Source: Anaspis maculata
Lineage: Eukaryota > Arthropoda > Insecta > Coleoptera > Scraptiidae
Reading direction: 5' to 3'
NCBI GenBank assembly: GCA_949128115.1
Contig: OX421968.1
Span: 2,108,001 to 2,172,000, forward strand
DNA: 64,000 nucleotides
In this document: positions 1-11,894 of the stretch, piece by piece
How positions within the stretch are numbered: the stretch's first letter is position 1
Layout: each line of letters opens with the position of its first letter
Position numbers and translations under genes: made by a program
Notes under the pieces: model-generated
Seen by the model: the letters and a program-made list of their open reading frames with translations, nothing else
What the model was told of the DNA's origin: nothing
Databases searched by the model: none

Positions 1-169
1 GGACGAAAGAAACATATAAGGCTTTCAGTGTTTCAACGTTGGTAAATGCCTTTGAGTTTCTCAGCACAAAGCCAAGACTTTTGTATGCCGAGCTCGAGAC
101 ATAACTGATGTGCTCCTTGAAGGATATACCGCCGTCAAAAACTACCCCAAGGTCCTTCAACCTTTTTGT
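1..169 (-). pseudogene. Non-LTR retrotransposon reverse transcriptase fragment
   Basis: The minus-strand frame from 169 to 1 reads KRLKDLGVVFDGGISFKEHI followed by YVSSSAYKSLGFVLRNSKAF. This is the post-catalytic thumb/connection region of insect LINE reverse transcriptases (LGV-x-FD-x-x-LSF-x-x-H and LGF-x-x-R). The fragment runs off the left edge of the window toward its C-terminus. Upstream of 169 the homology stops, so only a 5'-truncated copy or a fragment remains. Confidence 0.75.
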
Positions 170-337
170 GAGAAACCTGCCTAATCAAATATTCAGAGTT
201 ATAATATTTCAGTATTTCACCCGGAATAATTATTCACCTTTGACTTTTGTTTTATGCAAAACATTGCAACAAGGTAGAAAGGATGTTTACTATGAAAAAG
301 TGGTTTCGTAAAATTTAGATTTTTTGAGAAATTTTTT
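170..337. other. Short unassigned AT-rich spacer
   Basis: I see no gene or clear repeat structure between the LINE fragment and the first palindrome. Confidence 0.5.
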
Positions 338-1169
338 TATACAGGGTGTTAGGTACTGATTATTACAAACTTTGAGGTATGATTCCCCATCAAAAGTAAA
401 GCTATAAGAAAATAAAACTCATGGTCCTAAAATGCTTCCTTAAAAAATACGTTGAAGTCAACTTTTATAAACAGTTTTTTCCCCGTAACTTTTGAACCGT
501 TGGCCAGAATTCAATCAAATTTGAACCAAAGTTTACTCAAATAAGTCTTCATCGACAGTAATACCGCGATTGATCAAAAACTCTCAAGGGGGTAAATAAT
601 ACGGCGGTGGCCCTTTTTTCTACCCTATTTTCACCTCCCCTAATTATTTTATGAAATTGGCAATATTTTCGGATTCTACATTCAATTCAGAAGAAAAAGT
701 TCCTCTTGCAAAATTTTGATTAGAGGCTTTATTTTTGAGATATTTTGGTTTTGAACTGTGGCGATTTCGAGGCGTTTTCCAAAGTTTTAAACCCAAATAT
801 CTCGGAAATGAAGCCTCTAATCAAAATTTTGCCAGGGTAACTTTTTTTCTAAATTGAATGCAGAATTTGAAAACAAGAACAATTTAAAAAAAAATTAGTA
901 GGGAAGGTGAAAATAAGGGAGAAAAAAGGGACACTCCCCTTACTATCTACCCTCTATGAAAATGTTTGATGAATCGCGGTATTATTTTTCGATAGAGATT
1001 TATTCGAGTGAACTTTGGTTCAAATTTGATTAAAATCGGTCCAACGGTTCAAAACTTACGGTGAAAACCCGATTTGAAACAGTCGCAACTTCAACATTTC
1101 CATTCGGCCCTATTTTTGATGGGAAATCATCCCTCAATTTGTAATAACCAGTACCTAACACCCTGTATA
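338..1169. mobile_element. Mariner-type palindromic element (TATACAGGGTG ends)
   Basis: The left end TATACAGGGTGTTAGGTACTG is mirrored at the right end (CAGTACCTAACACCCTGTATA). The two ~400-base arms meet near 755-770. TA-flanked TACAGGGTG ends are characteristic of IS630/Tc1/mariner-type MITEs in arthropods. No transposase frame is present. Confidence 0.8.
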
Positions 1170-1174
1170 ATTGA

Positions 1175-1700
1175 TCACGGAGATACAGGCCTTCAAAATA
1201 GTGTTTTAATAATAGTTTTTTTTTCATAATTTTTGAACCATTCAACCGATTTCATTCAAATTCAACCAAACTTCGCTAAAGCAGGTTGCTATTGATGAAT
1301 AATAACGCATTTCAATAAACATTTTGGGGGGGGGGGGGGGGCGAAGATAATAGGAGGCGCACCTTCTCCCTTTTCCCCCTATTTTTAACCCCCCTCAAAT
1401 ATCTCTGAAAATGCTTCCAATTTTTGAATTCTACGTCAAATTTAAAGAAAAAAGTTACTCTTGCAAAATTTTGATTAGAGACTTCATTTTCGAGATATTT
1501 GGGTTTGAAACATTGGAAAACATCTCCAGTTTCCAGGACCTAAAAATTTAAATTTAAGAAAACTCATGATTCGTCAACTGGAATGAGCTTTCTGGGTGTT
1601 TTGAGCTGATAAACCATCATTTTTGCTGAGAAACATGGAGTTTTTCAGGAAATCGGTCAATCGATTCAGAGCCAATCGAGAAAATGAAGTGTAATTCCAT
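1175..1700. repeat. Second, direct partial copy of the first palindrome's arm, plus a G-run
   Basis: From about 1185 the sequence repeats the order seen at 470-790: a TTTTTGAACC-like word, a CAAATT/CAACCAAA stretch, and ATTAGAGACTTCATTTTCGA near 1475. A run of about 19 G lies at 1325-1341 or slightly beyond. The ATTAGAGGCTTCATTTTTGA unit recurs at 3845, 4110 (inverted) and 17410, so it is a dispersed arm segment of one repeat family. Confidence 0.6.
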
Positions 1701-1774
1701 AACTTTTTTTATTCTTGATATTCTTATAAACACTGATTGAGGGAATAACAGGGAAACAATTTTGAAAGAAAAAT

Positions 1775-3815
1775 AAACAAGTGAGTATGTCTCCACGTGC
1801 GTGAGTCTCAGTAGCGCATTTTCTCAAAGAGGCATATTATGAACGTAAGGAAATTTCGTTGAAGGAGAAACACCATTCCTTGTCCACTTTCTTCATTCGA
1901 AACTCATTGTGATATTTTGTTATCAGAATGGGGTACTTGCCAATATGAAATAGATTTGAATAAAAATTCTTTCACTCATCTATATTTTTTTGTTTGAGGG
2001 CGGGAGCTGGGAGCGGCGACTAATCAACAGTAGTCTATTCTTTGCCATTTTTAGTCGGCTATCCATATAGTGAAAGAATTAGATCGCTATGTCTTCGGAT
2101 TTATGTTTTCCATTTATCTCTTACTTTGAGCGCAGCGTATGGGAGTGGCAGCATTCGGCAAAGTAACTGTTGCACAGTTTGAGTTAGGAGTTTCTAAATG
2201 TTTAAGGAAATATGACAATCAGTAAAAATTGTGAAAGTTGCATTTTTTTTTGTTTGGGGGCGGGAGCTGGAGGCGGCGACTAATCAGAAGTGGCCTATCT
2301 CTTCCCATTTTTAGTCAGCTATCTATATAGCGGAACAATTGGATCGCTATGTCTTCAGGGTTATGTTTTACATTTATCTCTTACTTTGGGGGCGGCGTGT
2401 GGGAGCGACAGAGTTTGGCAAAGAAATTCTTCCACAGTTTGAGTTTAGAGTTTCTGAATGTTTGAGGTAACATTAAAATGTAAATCAGTGGAAATTATTG
2501 AAAGTTGCACTTTTTTTCTTTTGGGGGTGGAAGTTGGAGGCGGCGCCATATCAAAAGTAGCCTGTTCTTTCCCATTTTTAGTTAGCCATCCATATAGCGA
2601 GAGAATTAGATCGTTATGTCTTCAGGTTTATGTTTTTCATTCATCTCTCACTTTGAGGGCAGCGTGTGGGGGCGGCAGCATTCGGCAAAGTAACTGTTGC
2701 ACAGTTTGAGTTGGGAGTTTCTAAATGTAAGGGAAATATGACAATCAGTGCAAATTGTGAAAGTTGCATTTTTTTTTGTTTGGAGGCGGCAGCTGGAGGC
2801 GGCGGCTAATTCAAAGTGACCTATCTTTTTCCAATTTCAGTCAGCTATCAATATAGTGAAAGAATTAGATCGCTATGTCTTCAGGTTCATGTTTTACATT
2901 TATCTCTCACTTTGGGGGCGGCGTATGGGAGCAGCAGAGTTTGGCAGAGAAATTCTTGCACAGTTTGAGTCAAGAGTTGTTAAATGTCCGAGGTAACATT
3001 ATCAGCTAAATCAGTGAAAATTGTTGAAAGTTGCACTTTTTTTTGGGGGGCGGAAGCTGGAGGCGGCGCCATATCAAAAGCAGCCTTTCCCCAAAAAGGC
3101 AGCCCATCTTTTTCCATTTTTAGTCAGCTATTCATATAGCGAAAAACTTGAATCGCTATGTCTTCGGGTTCATGCTTTTCATTTATCTCTTACTTTGGGG
3201 GCGGCGTGTGGGAGCGGCAGCGTTCCGCTGAGCAAATGTTGCACAATTTGAGTTGGCAGTTCCTAAATGTTCAAGGGAACATCTCAATCAGTAACATTTA
3301 TGAAAGTTGCACTTTTTATCGTTTGGGGGCGGAATCTGGGGGCGGCGACTAACGAAAAGTAGCCTATCCTCTCCCATTTTTAGTCAGCTATTTATATACC
3401 GAAAGAATCAGATCGCTATGTCTTCGGGTTCATGTTTTTCATTTTAAAGTGATTGGGGGCGGTTTTTCGCAGTTTTTTCATGTCGGCGGCGCATATTGAA
3501 GACGGAATGTTTCTTGGCTTACGTTTATAAGTGGCAACTATGTATTATTCAAAAAATGAGAAAACCAGAACATCAGGTCTGGTAGAAAGTGCAATATTAT
3601 GTTATTTCAAGTTTATCGGGGGCGGTTTTCTCTATGTTGGCGGCGCAATATGGACATCCAATATAGCCTAGCCCTCCTTTGGGAGTGGCAGCTATGTAAC
3701 AGTGAAAAAATTAGAAAGCTAGGTCGTCTAGTTTGGGAGGAGTTCGAGGAACGGACGGACGGACAAAGCGGTTGCAATAGCGATTTTCATCGAGATGGAA
3801 AATGCGCTAAAAACC
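1775..3815. mobile_element. GTCY/minisatellite element, copy 1 (six core monomers)
   Basis: One end reads AGTATG then GTGAGTCTCAGTAGCGCATTTTC (to 1823); the other end reads GAAAATGCGCTAAAAA (3801-3816), so the termini are inverted AGCGCATTTTC. Between them are about 160 unique bases, then six tandem monomers of 258-283 bp whose anchor word ATCGCTATGTCTTC recurs near 2083, 2344, 2611, 2869, 3152 and 3411. These are followed by a GGGGGCGG-rich unique part and a short GGAC (GTCC) microsatellite (3755-3767). Minisatellite core, GTCY microsatellite and short terminal inversion resemble the published description of Helentron-associated (DINE-1/HINE) elements. That class is an inference; no Rep/helicase is present. 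Confidence 0.7.
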
Positions 3816-3829
3816 AATTTTGAAAAATC

Positions 3830-4140
3830 TAAACCGATTCGCGAGTTTTGATTAGAGGCTTCATTTTTGAGATATCTGGGTTTGGAACTTTGTAAAACAT
3901 CTCTAATCGCCACTTTCAAAGGTCTAAAAATTAAAATCCAAGAAAACTCATGATTCCTCAACTGAAATAAGTTTTCTGGGTGTTTTTAAGATTACAAAGC
4001 CATAATTTTTTTTGCTGAGAAATGAGGAGTTTTCAGGAAAAAATAATTTGGGCTCTTGAAAGTGTCGATTTTGAGATGTTTTCCAAAGTTTCAAACCCCA
4101 GATATCTCGAAAATAAAGGCTTCAATCAAAGGATCCCATT
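3830..4140. repeat. Dispersed palindromic arm segment between two GTCY elements
   Basis: An ATTAGAGGCTTCATTTTTGA arm (from 3845) and its inverted partner (to about 4135) are the same family as 720-840, 1470-1680 and 17400-17640. The segment lies exactly between GTCY copies 1 and 2, which face each other. Confidence 0.55.
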
Positions 4141-5385
4141 TCTTATAGAAAATGGCCGTCCGTCCGTCCATCCGTTCCTCGAACTCCTCGCAAACTAGAC
4201 GCCCTAGCTTTCTGATTTTCTCGCTGTTACATAGCTGCCACCCTCAAAGCGTGGCTAGGCTATGTTGAATGTCTATATCGCGCCGCCAAAATAAAGAAAA
4301 CCGCCCCCGATCAATTTGAAATAACTCGATGTTGCAATTTCTCCCAGACCTAGTGCTCTGGCGTTCTCATTTTATGAATAATACATAGTTGCCACTTATA
4401 AACGTAAACCCGGAAACATTCTATCTTTGATATGCGCCGCCGGCATGAAAAAATTGCTAAAAACCGCCCCCAATCACTTTAAAATGAAAAACATAAACCC
4501 GAAGACATAGCGACCTGATTCTTTCGCTATATGAATAGCTGACTAAAAATGGGAAAGGATAGGCTACTATTGATTAGTCGCCGCCCCCAGATTCTGCCCC
4601 TAAACGACAAAAAGGGCAACTTTCACAATTGTTACTGATTGAGATGTTTTCTCAAACATTTAGAAACTGCCAACTCAAACTGTGCAACATTTGCTTAGCC
4701 GAACGCTGCCGCTCCCACACGCCGCGCCGCCCTCAAAGTAAAAGATAAATCTCGAGATAAATGAAAAACATAAACCCGAGGACATAGCGATCTAAGTCTT
4801 ATATGGATAGCTGAATAAAGATGGTAAAGGATAGGCCACTTTTGATATGGCGCCGCCCCCAGCTTCTTCTCCCAAAAGAAAAAAGTGCAACTCTTAACAA
4901 TTTTCACTGATTTGGATGCCAATGTTACCTCAAACATTTAGAAACTTTCAACTAAAACTGTGCAACAGTTACTTTACCGAATGCTGCCCTCAAGAGGAAG
5001 TCGCATGCCAAATTTGAACTCTTCATTTTCAAAAAAAAGATACCAAAATTTCTCGTAGACATGAAAACGTGAATTAGTAGAAATCACTTTTAGTACCTTT
5101 TTTTTTTAAAAAAAGTTCAAATTTGGCATGCGACTTCCTCGTAGAAAGATGCATTGTCGATGTTATCTGGTGTTTGAATTTTCAAAAATTAAAATTAATT
5201 TTCAATTTTTTTTGGAAATTTTCAAAATTTGATAGCAATGCCCGTACATTTTCTTTTTGGAAGAGTTTCTACTTGACAAAAAAAATTAAATGAAACCGAT
5301 TCCCGTCAACAACTTTTTTAGTCGCATCAGAAAGAAAATGCTCTACTGAGAGACTCGTGCACGTGAAGGCATACTCACTTATTGT
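4140..5385. mobile_element. GTCY/minisatellite element, copy 2, inverted (two core monomers, interrupted)
   Basis: It is opposite in orientation to copy 1: GTCCGTCCGTCC microsatellite (4148-4162), the conserved TTCCTCGAACTCCTC word, GC-rich unique part, two core monomers (anchor GACATAGCGA near 4505 and 4780), then the GAAAATGCTCTACTGAGAGA end (5337 on) and ATACTCACTTATTG. The core is interrupted at 4995-5147 by a small palindrome. Confidence 0.65.
4997..5147. mobile_element. 150-bp palindromic MITE inside GTCY copy 2
   Basis: GAGGAAGTCGCATGCCAAAT (5000 on) is mirrored by ATTTGGCATGCGACTTCCTC (ending about 5142). It sits within the last core monomer, which shows that it inserted after the GTCY element. 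Confidence 0.7.
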
Positions 5386-5390
5386 TTATA

Positions 5391-6474
5391 TACCGGGTGA
5401 TCATTTGAAAACTATCCACCTGCAATAACTCCCGATTCCTAGTGAATATTTTTTCGAGCAAAAACAGGTCGATTTTTATATCGAGAGGGACAACCAAACC
5501 ATATATTGGCGAATTTCTATATTCACCCCCCTCGCCCCCACTTACCCCAACTTTGAAATTTCAAATGACACTACCTACCTTGCGATACATCAAATTGAAG
5601 GAAATTAAATTTTCTTTCTGAAAAAGATATTTTAAATTTTTTTAACCCCACCCCCTTTTCCCTGAAAATTCTTTGACTGTCCCATTTTATATTCTGGACC
5701 CCTAATTTTTTCTCAATTTAGTCGGCGTCATCCTAGATAGCATCGAAGAAGAAAATTTTTGGTGGAAAAAGTGCTACCCAAATTCCCCCCTTTGCTCTCC
5801 CCCACCTCAACTCCCAAATTTAACAAAACACCACCTACTTTGTGATTCATCAAATTGAAGGGAATTGAATTCTCTTTCCGAAAATAATTTTTTCGAAATT
5901 TTCTACCCCTCCCCCAATAAATTGGCCATTTGGAGTATTCTAGGGGGGAGATGGGGGGCTTTAAAAATTGTGAAAAAATCTTTTTCAGGAAGAGAATTCA
6001 ATTTCCTTCAATTTGATGTATTTTATAGTAGGTATTGACATTTTAAATTTTTGAGGTCAGGTGGGGGGAGCGAATGGGTAAATTTGGGTGGCACTTTTTT
6101 TATAGAAAATTTTCTCTTTCGATGCTGTGCAGGATGACGTTTACTGTATTGAAGGGAAATGGAGGTCAAGAATATTAACTTGGACACTCAGAGAATTTTA
6201 GGAAGAACAGGGGGTGAGGTTGAAAAATTTTAAAATATTTTTTTTAGAAAGAGAATTTCATTCTCTTCAATTTGACGTATCGCAAGGTAGGCAGTGTCAT
6301 GTGAAATTTCAAAGTTGGGGTGAGTGGGGGCGAGGGGGCTTGAGATATAAATTCTCCAATGTATGTTTTAGATGTCCCCCTCGATATAAAAATTGACCTG
6401 TTTTTGCTCAAAGACATTTGCACTAGGAATCGGGAGATATTGCAGGTGGATAGTTTTCAAATGATCACCCGGTA
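5391..6474. mobile_element. 1.08-kb palindromic mariner-type element (TACCGGGTGATC ends)
   Basis: TATACCGGGTGATCATTTGA at the left is mirrored by ATGATCACCCGGTATG at the right, with TA at both outer edges. The arms include AACTATCCACCTGCAATAAC and meet around 5930. The arms are C- or G-rich in blocks (CCCACCTCAACTCCC). There is no transposase frame. Confidence 0.8.
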
Positions 6475-6690
6475 TGTCGTTGCTCATGAGACACTAATCC
6501 AGACAGACAGCATTTTAATGCTTAATATGAATCATGTTTTTGATTTGAATCAAATACCGTGAACCCCAAATTTGTATAATGGACATTGACATAGTTCACG
6601 GGTAGTAGTTCAGAATAGTATATATTATATACCAAGGTTGAGAAAGTAACATTATTATAGGCGCCGAGCCGAAGCTGTAATGGTTTTATT

Positions 6691-6851
6691 ATGCTGGCCT
6701 TACATTGAGCATCAAATGCTGCAGCTTTCTTTGCAGCAGAGTTCTGATTGGAACTGACGCCTGTTATTGCTGTCAGTGACCAACATTTGACCAATGAGAG
6801 CTCGGCAGCAAAAGAAGCTGCAGCATTTGATGCTCAATGTAAGGCCACCAT
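6691..6851. mobile_element. Small palindrome (GGCCTTACATTGAGCATC ends)
   Basis: GGCCTTACATTGAGCATCAA and its reverse complement flank a ~60-base centre. The arms contain GCTGCAGC words. The repeat is foldback or MITE-like. Confidence 0.7.
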
Positions 6852-7155
6852 TAACCATGGTTTACATAGGATTTTTTCTACTAGAAAATCGACATCGCGA
6901 ATTAGGAACGGGTTAATAATGACGTTCTCCATGACTAGTAGTGAACAAAGTATTTACTACTGGTCTTCTTGTGTCTTCTGAAGTTCCGAAGACTTGTTGA
7001 AATTATGCATGATACAGTTAAGAGAGTTGAGTCATTGTAGTACAAAATAATCTGCAAGATCACTTATCTATGACGTCTATCAAGTACCTATAGAACTTTG
7101 AGGCTAAGTTATTCTGGTGTTGAAAAAGTCATTTTTTAATGGCGTTTAAAAAATC

Positions 7156-7348
7156 GTGAAATCCATTTTTACACTCATGAAAGAAAATCAGTTCTTCACA
7201 AACGAGACTATATTTCACACTAATGAAATCCAGTTGTGCATTCATGAAATCAAAATTCACTTAAATGAAATCCAATTTCATCTTCATGAATCCAATTTCA
7301 TATTCGTGAAATCCAATTTCGTCCTCATAAAATCCAATTTCTCACTGA
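7156..7348 (+). repeat. ~23-bp minisatellite (ATGAAATCCAATTTCA)
   Basis: About nine degenerate units of ATGAAATCCAATTTCAT-type sequence occur in tandem. Because the unit has no frequent stop, it produces a 110-codon open frame of repeated NEIQFH/KSNF words, which I take as a by-product rather than a gene. Confidence 0.65.
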
Positions 7349-7378
7349 TGAAATTGCGCCAACGCTTGCGCCAAATTT

Positions 7379-8084
7379 TGGCGTCAAATACAAAATTTGC
7401 GAACAAATGCTACAAAATCGAAAGAAAAACCGCCATAAAGTTGAAAAATACGCCCCGCAGCGAACAGGGTAATAGGCTTAGAGGTTAATACACACTTGTG
7501 ATTACTTATTTTTCATCAAAAAGTCTGCATTGTTCATTAAATTATAAATAACTGCGTTTTACATTGATCGGATGTGCGTACGCAACCCATAATGCAACCC
7601 CCACCAACTCTATTTTCAGTTTGACAAGCAACGGCCGTGACTTTCCGCTGCTGTCTGCTGTCAACGTCAACTATTTATTCGCCATTTTGAAGTTCGCTCC
7701 GAGTGTCGTACGTTTGTGAACAAGTGGGCCGCTATTCTTGAATCGTGTGAGAAAAGTCCCTGGGAGTAAAATACATTCCGCAGTACACTGATGTAGCGAG
7801 TGTTGCCTAAAATCGTGGTTTTTAGGCAACTTTCGCTAGTCAAACTGAAAATAGAGTTGTTGGGGGTTGCATTATGGGTTGCGTACGCACATCCGATCAA
7901 TGTAAAACGCAGTTATTTATAATCTAATGAACAATGCGGACCTTTTGATGAAAAATGAGTAATCACTAGTGTGTATTAACCTCTAGCCTATTACCCTGTT
8001 CGCTGCGGCGCGTATTTTTCACCTCTATGGCGGTTTTTCACGCCATTTTTTAGCATTTGTTCGCAAATTTTGTATTTGACGCCA
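7379..8084. mobile_element. 0.7-kb inverted-repeat element with a second palindrome at its centre
   Basis: The left arm (7379-7625: AAATTTGCGAACAAATGCTA ... CGCAGTTATTT reversed ... TTTTCAGTTTGAC) is mirrored in the right arm (7838-8084). The spacer carries, at 7720-7836, most of one arm and the centre of the palindrome seen complete at 58902-59085 (GGGCCGCTATTCTTGAATCG), so one element has inserted into or recombined with another. Confidence 0.7.
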
Positions 8085-8085
8085 T

Positions 8086-8641
8086 TACTTCAGAAAACGA
8101 GTATGCGCGCTGATGGCGCGCTGGATAATGAAAGGTACTATTTAGAGAAGAAACATCTCTGTCCATCTGGTTTTATAGGATTTGGCTCTAATGTACAGGG
8201 TGATCACCAAACATTTTAAAATTTTGGAGCTCTGGCTCTAGATACTATTCAGGGTGTCAAAAATTATTTTTAACAAAAAATGTCAAATATTTTCATTTAG
8301 AAAAATTAAGTTACCTATGACCTTCCAAAAAACCTGAGTGCGTGACCATAGTCACCCTCGGAGGAAGTGAAACTTCTATAGATATGAAACAATCAGCAAA
8401 CAACGTTCGAAGAGGTGTTCTTTTCGTACTCCCGCTCTGCTCCCTCACGGTTTGTATCATCTTGTTTTTCTTATTATCAATCATTATTATTATTATTATC
8501 AGTCACTCAAAGGGCAGAGTACTTTCGACATGATTTTTTCACGATTAGACTTCTTTTATTTCTTTTCTCGCTGCGCTCGGCAGTGGAGAGCCCCACCAAA
8601 TGCGGGAATGAAAAGAATCCTTCGAAATTCAACTTAATTAT
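8086..8641. other. Unassigned spacer with a (ATT)n tract
   Basis: A single TACAGGGTGATCACC end occurs at 8197, without a partner I could find, and an ATT-rich microsatellite at about 8466-8500. The word CATCTGGTTTTATA at 8165-8185 reappears inverted near 14260-14285, which hints at a wider inverted arrangement. I see no gene. Confidence 0.45.
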
Positions 8642-9989
8642 TATACAGGGTGTTTCATGACTTATACGACATAGCTCAAGGATAGATCCAGTTTTTTGAG
8701 GCGGATCCGGATCTGGCTTCGAAATTTTTCTAAGATCCTGCGTTTCAAAGTTACAGGGTGATTTATGTATTTTGGTCAAAACTTTCATAGGTCATAACTT
8801 TGGAGCAAATGGATGGAATCGAATGAAATTTGACAGGAAATGTCTCTTACCACGAACAATCACAATGACCAACAAGGCATGAAGAAATTCAGGGCCGGAC
8901 TAAAAAAAATGGCCCCCATCAATTCTTGGGGCAAAAAAGCCATTTTCGCATCGGATTCCTAAAAACATGCCATTGTATTTGAAAAGTTGAGAAAAAATGC
9001 TACAGAATCAGCTATCCAATACGAACGGCACACCTCAGTAGGGTAAGTAAAAAAAAATAAAATAAAAAAATTGAAAATTTTGATAGCGATATTTCCTGAA
9101 TGGTTTGAGATAATTCATCGCAATTACTACTTTTCAAACAGGAAACGAGCAACATTTGAAAAAAAAATCAAAACTTCTAACAATAGGTGATGAATACATT
9201 ACATGTTATTAACAAATGATTTTCAAAATACCCTCCCCCAACTTCGACGCATTTTCCACATCTCGTCACTAAATGTCTAGTGGCTTTTCTAATGGTTGGT
9301 GTATTGTTTCACGTTTCACTGCAATGATCTTTTCTCTACAATCCTTCCTGGTATTCATTTCCGTCTTGTAGACCTCTAAATCATTCATGCGGCCCCATAC
9401 ATAGTAATCTAGGACTGTGAGATCAGGAGATCTGGGAGCCAGGAATGAGGACCCCCGCGACCAATCCAGCGATGGGGGTATTCTGCATCCAAGTATTCTT
9501 TGGCGTTTGATGGAAAATTAAGACAGTACTCCAATTGCATTCTGATGTAGAATTGTTCTTCTTCCTAATCATAAATCTCCATAATTATGTGCCGTTTCGG
9601 GGCCTGTTCAAATTGCCATATTTTGGGAAGTAGAGCAGCTGCAGACACCGGCACCTCTCTAATTGAAGCTTAGATTTAGGGCTTATTTCCACAAAAAAGA
9701 AGAATTGTATTGGTTGAACGGTTTCTGAGAAAATCACGCCGAGATGTTTTAGCTGGGATGCACTGTCTTGGGTATTAACCCATTAAGACCGAGAATAAAA
9801 ATTTTGATAAAAATGGGGTTTTTTCACCAAAACATGTCAATACTATTACATTATACAAGGAAAATAAGTATTTCCCATGTTTTTTATCAAAAAAAACTGC
9901 CCAAATGACATGGCTCTATATGGAGCCACTAGGCGCTACCCGGGTAGTTTCACAATGATGCGTGATCCATGCAAAAAATAGATAAAAAT

Positions 9990-11175
9990 GTATCAAATTG
10001 TGAAGTATATCTGGTAATACATATCATTTCGTGAAAAAATGGTATAACAAATATTTAAGCCAAAAGGTCTTATCATAGACTCATCATATGAAAGATTTTA
10101 TCTGGCACAAAATGTTCGAAGAACTTTTCTTTCAACATGTCTGCTATCGGTCGCAGGTTCTACATATTAGCGCGTTCATCCACAAGGTAGTTATTGGCAA
10201 AATATATAAAGCGAAAAATTTGAAAAAACCGGTCTCTTCTCATGGCACTAGATACTGGCTCGTTCTTCATATCTTTTGCGTTCTCCCAATAATTTCTTTT
10301 GGACGGCAAAATGTTATATCCATTTAGAATCAGTATGGCAAAGAAAGTCTTTAGTTCTTGAACGGTTACTGGCGGATCTGGAAAATTTTTGAATTGTGCC
10401 TAACTTGCCGTTTCATTTCTTATTTTTTCAAATAAATCATTTGAAACTAAATGATTGAAAATAATAATATTTATCCACAAGCGTTAAATAATACCCGTCA
10501 CTTTTAGCACGTCGTTATGGGCGACGTGAAAAAATGATGATTCTGCGCATTCCTGTCATATTTTCAATAAATTCTGACATTTACCAAACATTTCAAAGAC
10601 CATTGTAGATAAAATCCTGTACGATACACGCGTTAAAAGTGTCTTATTTTGTTCGCGGGGTTGCTCTACTCGCTAATGCTCGTTTCGCAAGCGTCCCCAC
10701 TCACAAAATAATACCTGTCACTTTTAACACTCGTATCGTAAATAGCTTTCTACGCAGGTCAAATTTTTGTATTGTGAGTGATCTGGGCTTGAAAATGTAC
10801 AACTGGAATCCGCTGAATTCCGAATCTGCTGAATCCGAAAATGAATAATTTCGGGATTTGATAATCACTACCAATTGTCTGCTAATATTTTCAAGCTCTT
10901 CAGCGACTTCTGCAGGTAACTGATCTTCCTCAGTACCTCAGTTATATCTTGAGTACCTTCTATACGCACATTATCCGATCCGTCAGAACAATTTCGGCAT
11001 TTGCAGAAAGCTGTTTCCCGCTCAAATTATCAACAAGTCCAGGTCCTTCTTCATCTGCTAAATCCTCGTCCGTCAAAACATGACTTTCTGGAGGCTCTAT
11101 GGATACATCCAACACTTCTCTATTATGATCATCATCGTCGTCGGCAACACAAGTTATACCGATAACAGCCTAGTG
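9990..11175 (-). pseudogene. piggyBac-type transposase relic
   Basis: The minus strand from about 11170 gives an acidic N-terminal part (VADDDDDH, TDEDLADEEGPGLVDNLS, then GKQLSANAEI) typical of piggyBac proteins. From about 10345 to 10085 it gives NYWENAKDMKNEP, AMRRDRFFQIFRFIYFANNY and RPIADMLKEKFFEHFVPDKI, the start of the DDE_Tnp_1_7 domain. Stops (for example after the ERANM stretch and after RIMCV) and missing parts show that it is dead. The C-terminal catalytic half and cysteine-rich tail are absent. Confidence 0.75.
10499..10741. repeat. Small inverted repeat inside the piggyBac relic
   Basis: GTACGATACACGCGTTAAAA (10619) is mirrored by TTTTAACACTCGTATCGTA (to 10741), and AATACCCGTCACTTTTAGCA at 10493 is a direct echo of AATACCTGTCACTTTTAACA (10709). 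It is a likely secondary insertion or duplication. Confidence 0.4.
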
Positions 11176-11894
11176 GCTCCATATGGGCTCAGCTATGTTT
11201 ACGGTCATAAAACAAAAACATGAAAAGCACTTTGCATCCACAAAACATTTCATAGGCTTGAATGATAATATAAGAATGCAAAAATTTATTTATAGAACAA
11301 CTGTGACATGAATAACATCAATAATAATATTTATATCAAAGTGAAGTTCATCGTTTCCCGGCGAAAAATTCAACACGTATTTTCAGAGCGCTATCAAGGA
11401 AAACGTAACATCGATCAAGATGTTTTTTTTTGCGAGTGTATATCATCATTATCCATTCTAAACGGTGCAGGTACACTTTTTTGAAAAATAAAGGTTTTTA
11501 CCGAAATATCAGTCATAATTTCTATCAAGAAATGGTGGCTCCATATGGGCTCGTTAGGCTCTAATGGGTTAAAGTAAAAAATGAAAAAGGACCTACCTTG
11601 TGACGTCCAGCGCCGTGAGATGAAGAAAGCGCTCTCTGTGCATGGTCCGCTGATGTCCAGCGCGTCACGGTAGGGTAGGTTGTGGGTTGAAAAATGGAGT
11701 GATACACAATAACAATAATGAGAAGTCCGAAATCGCCCTCGCATAACGCGGGTGGCGAAACGGAACCGAGGAGAAACGAAAAAAATGAAGAGAACCTTCA
11801 AAACTGAAACTGAAAAATTCCCACTTCTGGGCACACGAAAACCCTCATGCCACGGTACAAAAGAACTCTCAGCGGAGGTTTTCACTGAATTTGT

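Larger units (their letters stand above)
9775..11572. mobile_element. piggyBac-type element with TTAA target duplication
   Basis: TTAA at 9775-9778 and again at 11569-11572 flank ends CCCATTAAGACCGAG and CTCTAATGGG. The exact TTAA duplication and CCC/GGG termini are the piggyBac signature. A subterminal GGCTCCATATGG(A/G) word occurs near both ends (about 9920 inverted sense, 11170 and 11533). The body is about 1.8 kb and encodes a decayed transposase on the minus strand. It is inserted in the 8642-13804 element. Confidence 0.8.

Noticed and set aside
1980..5000. CRISPR-like array or regulatory tandem operator
   Set aside because: The units are ~262-bp tandem monomers without short repeats and unique spacers, in clearly eukaryotic DNA.
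7156..7488. 110-codon plus-strand frame
   Set aside because: It is produced by a 23-bp tandem repeat and continues into an unrelated palindrome arm.
11415..11885. 156-codon minus-strand frame
   Set aside because: It crosses the piggyBac right end and TTAA junction at 11569 and runs antisense to the transposase relic.
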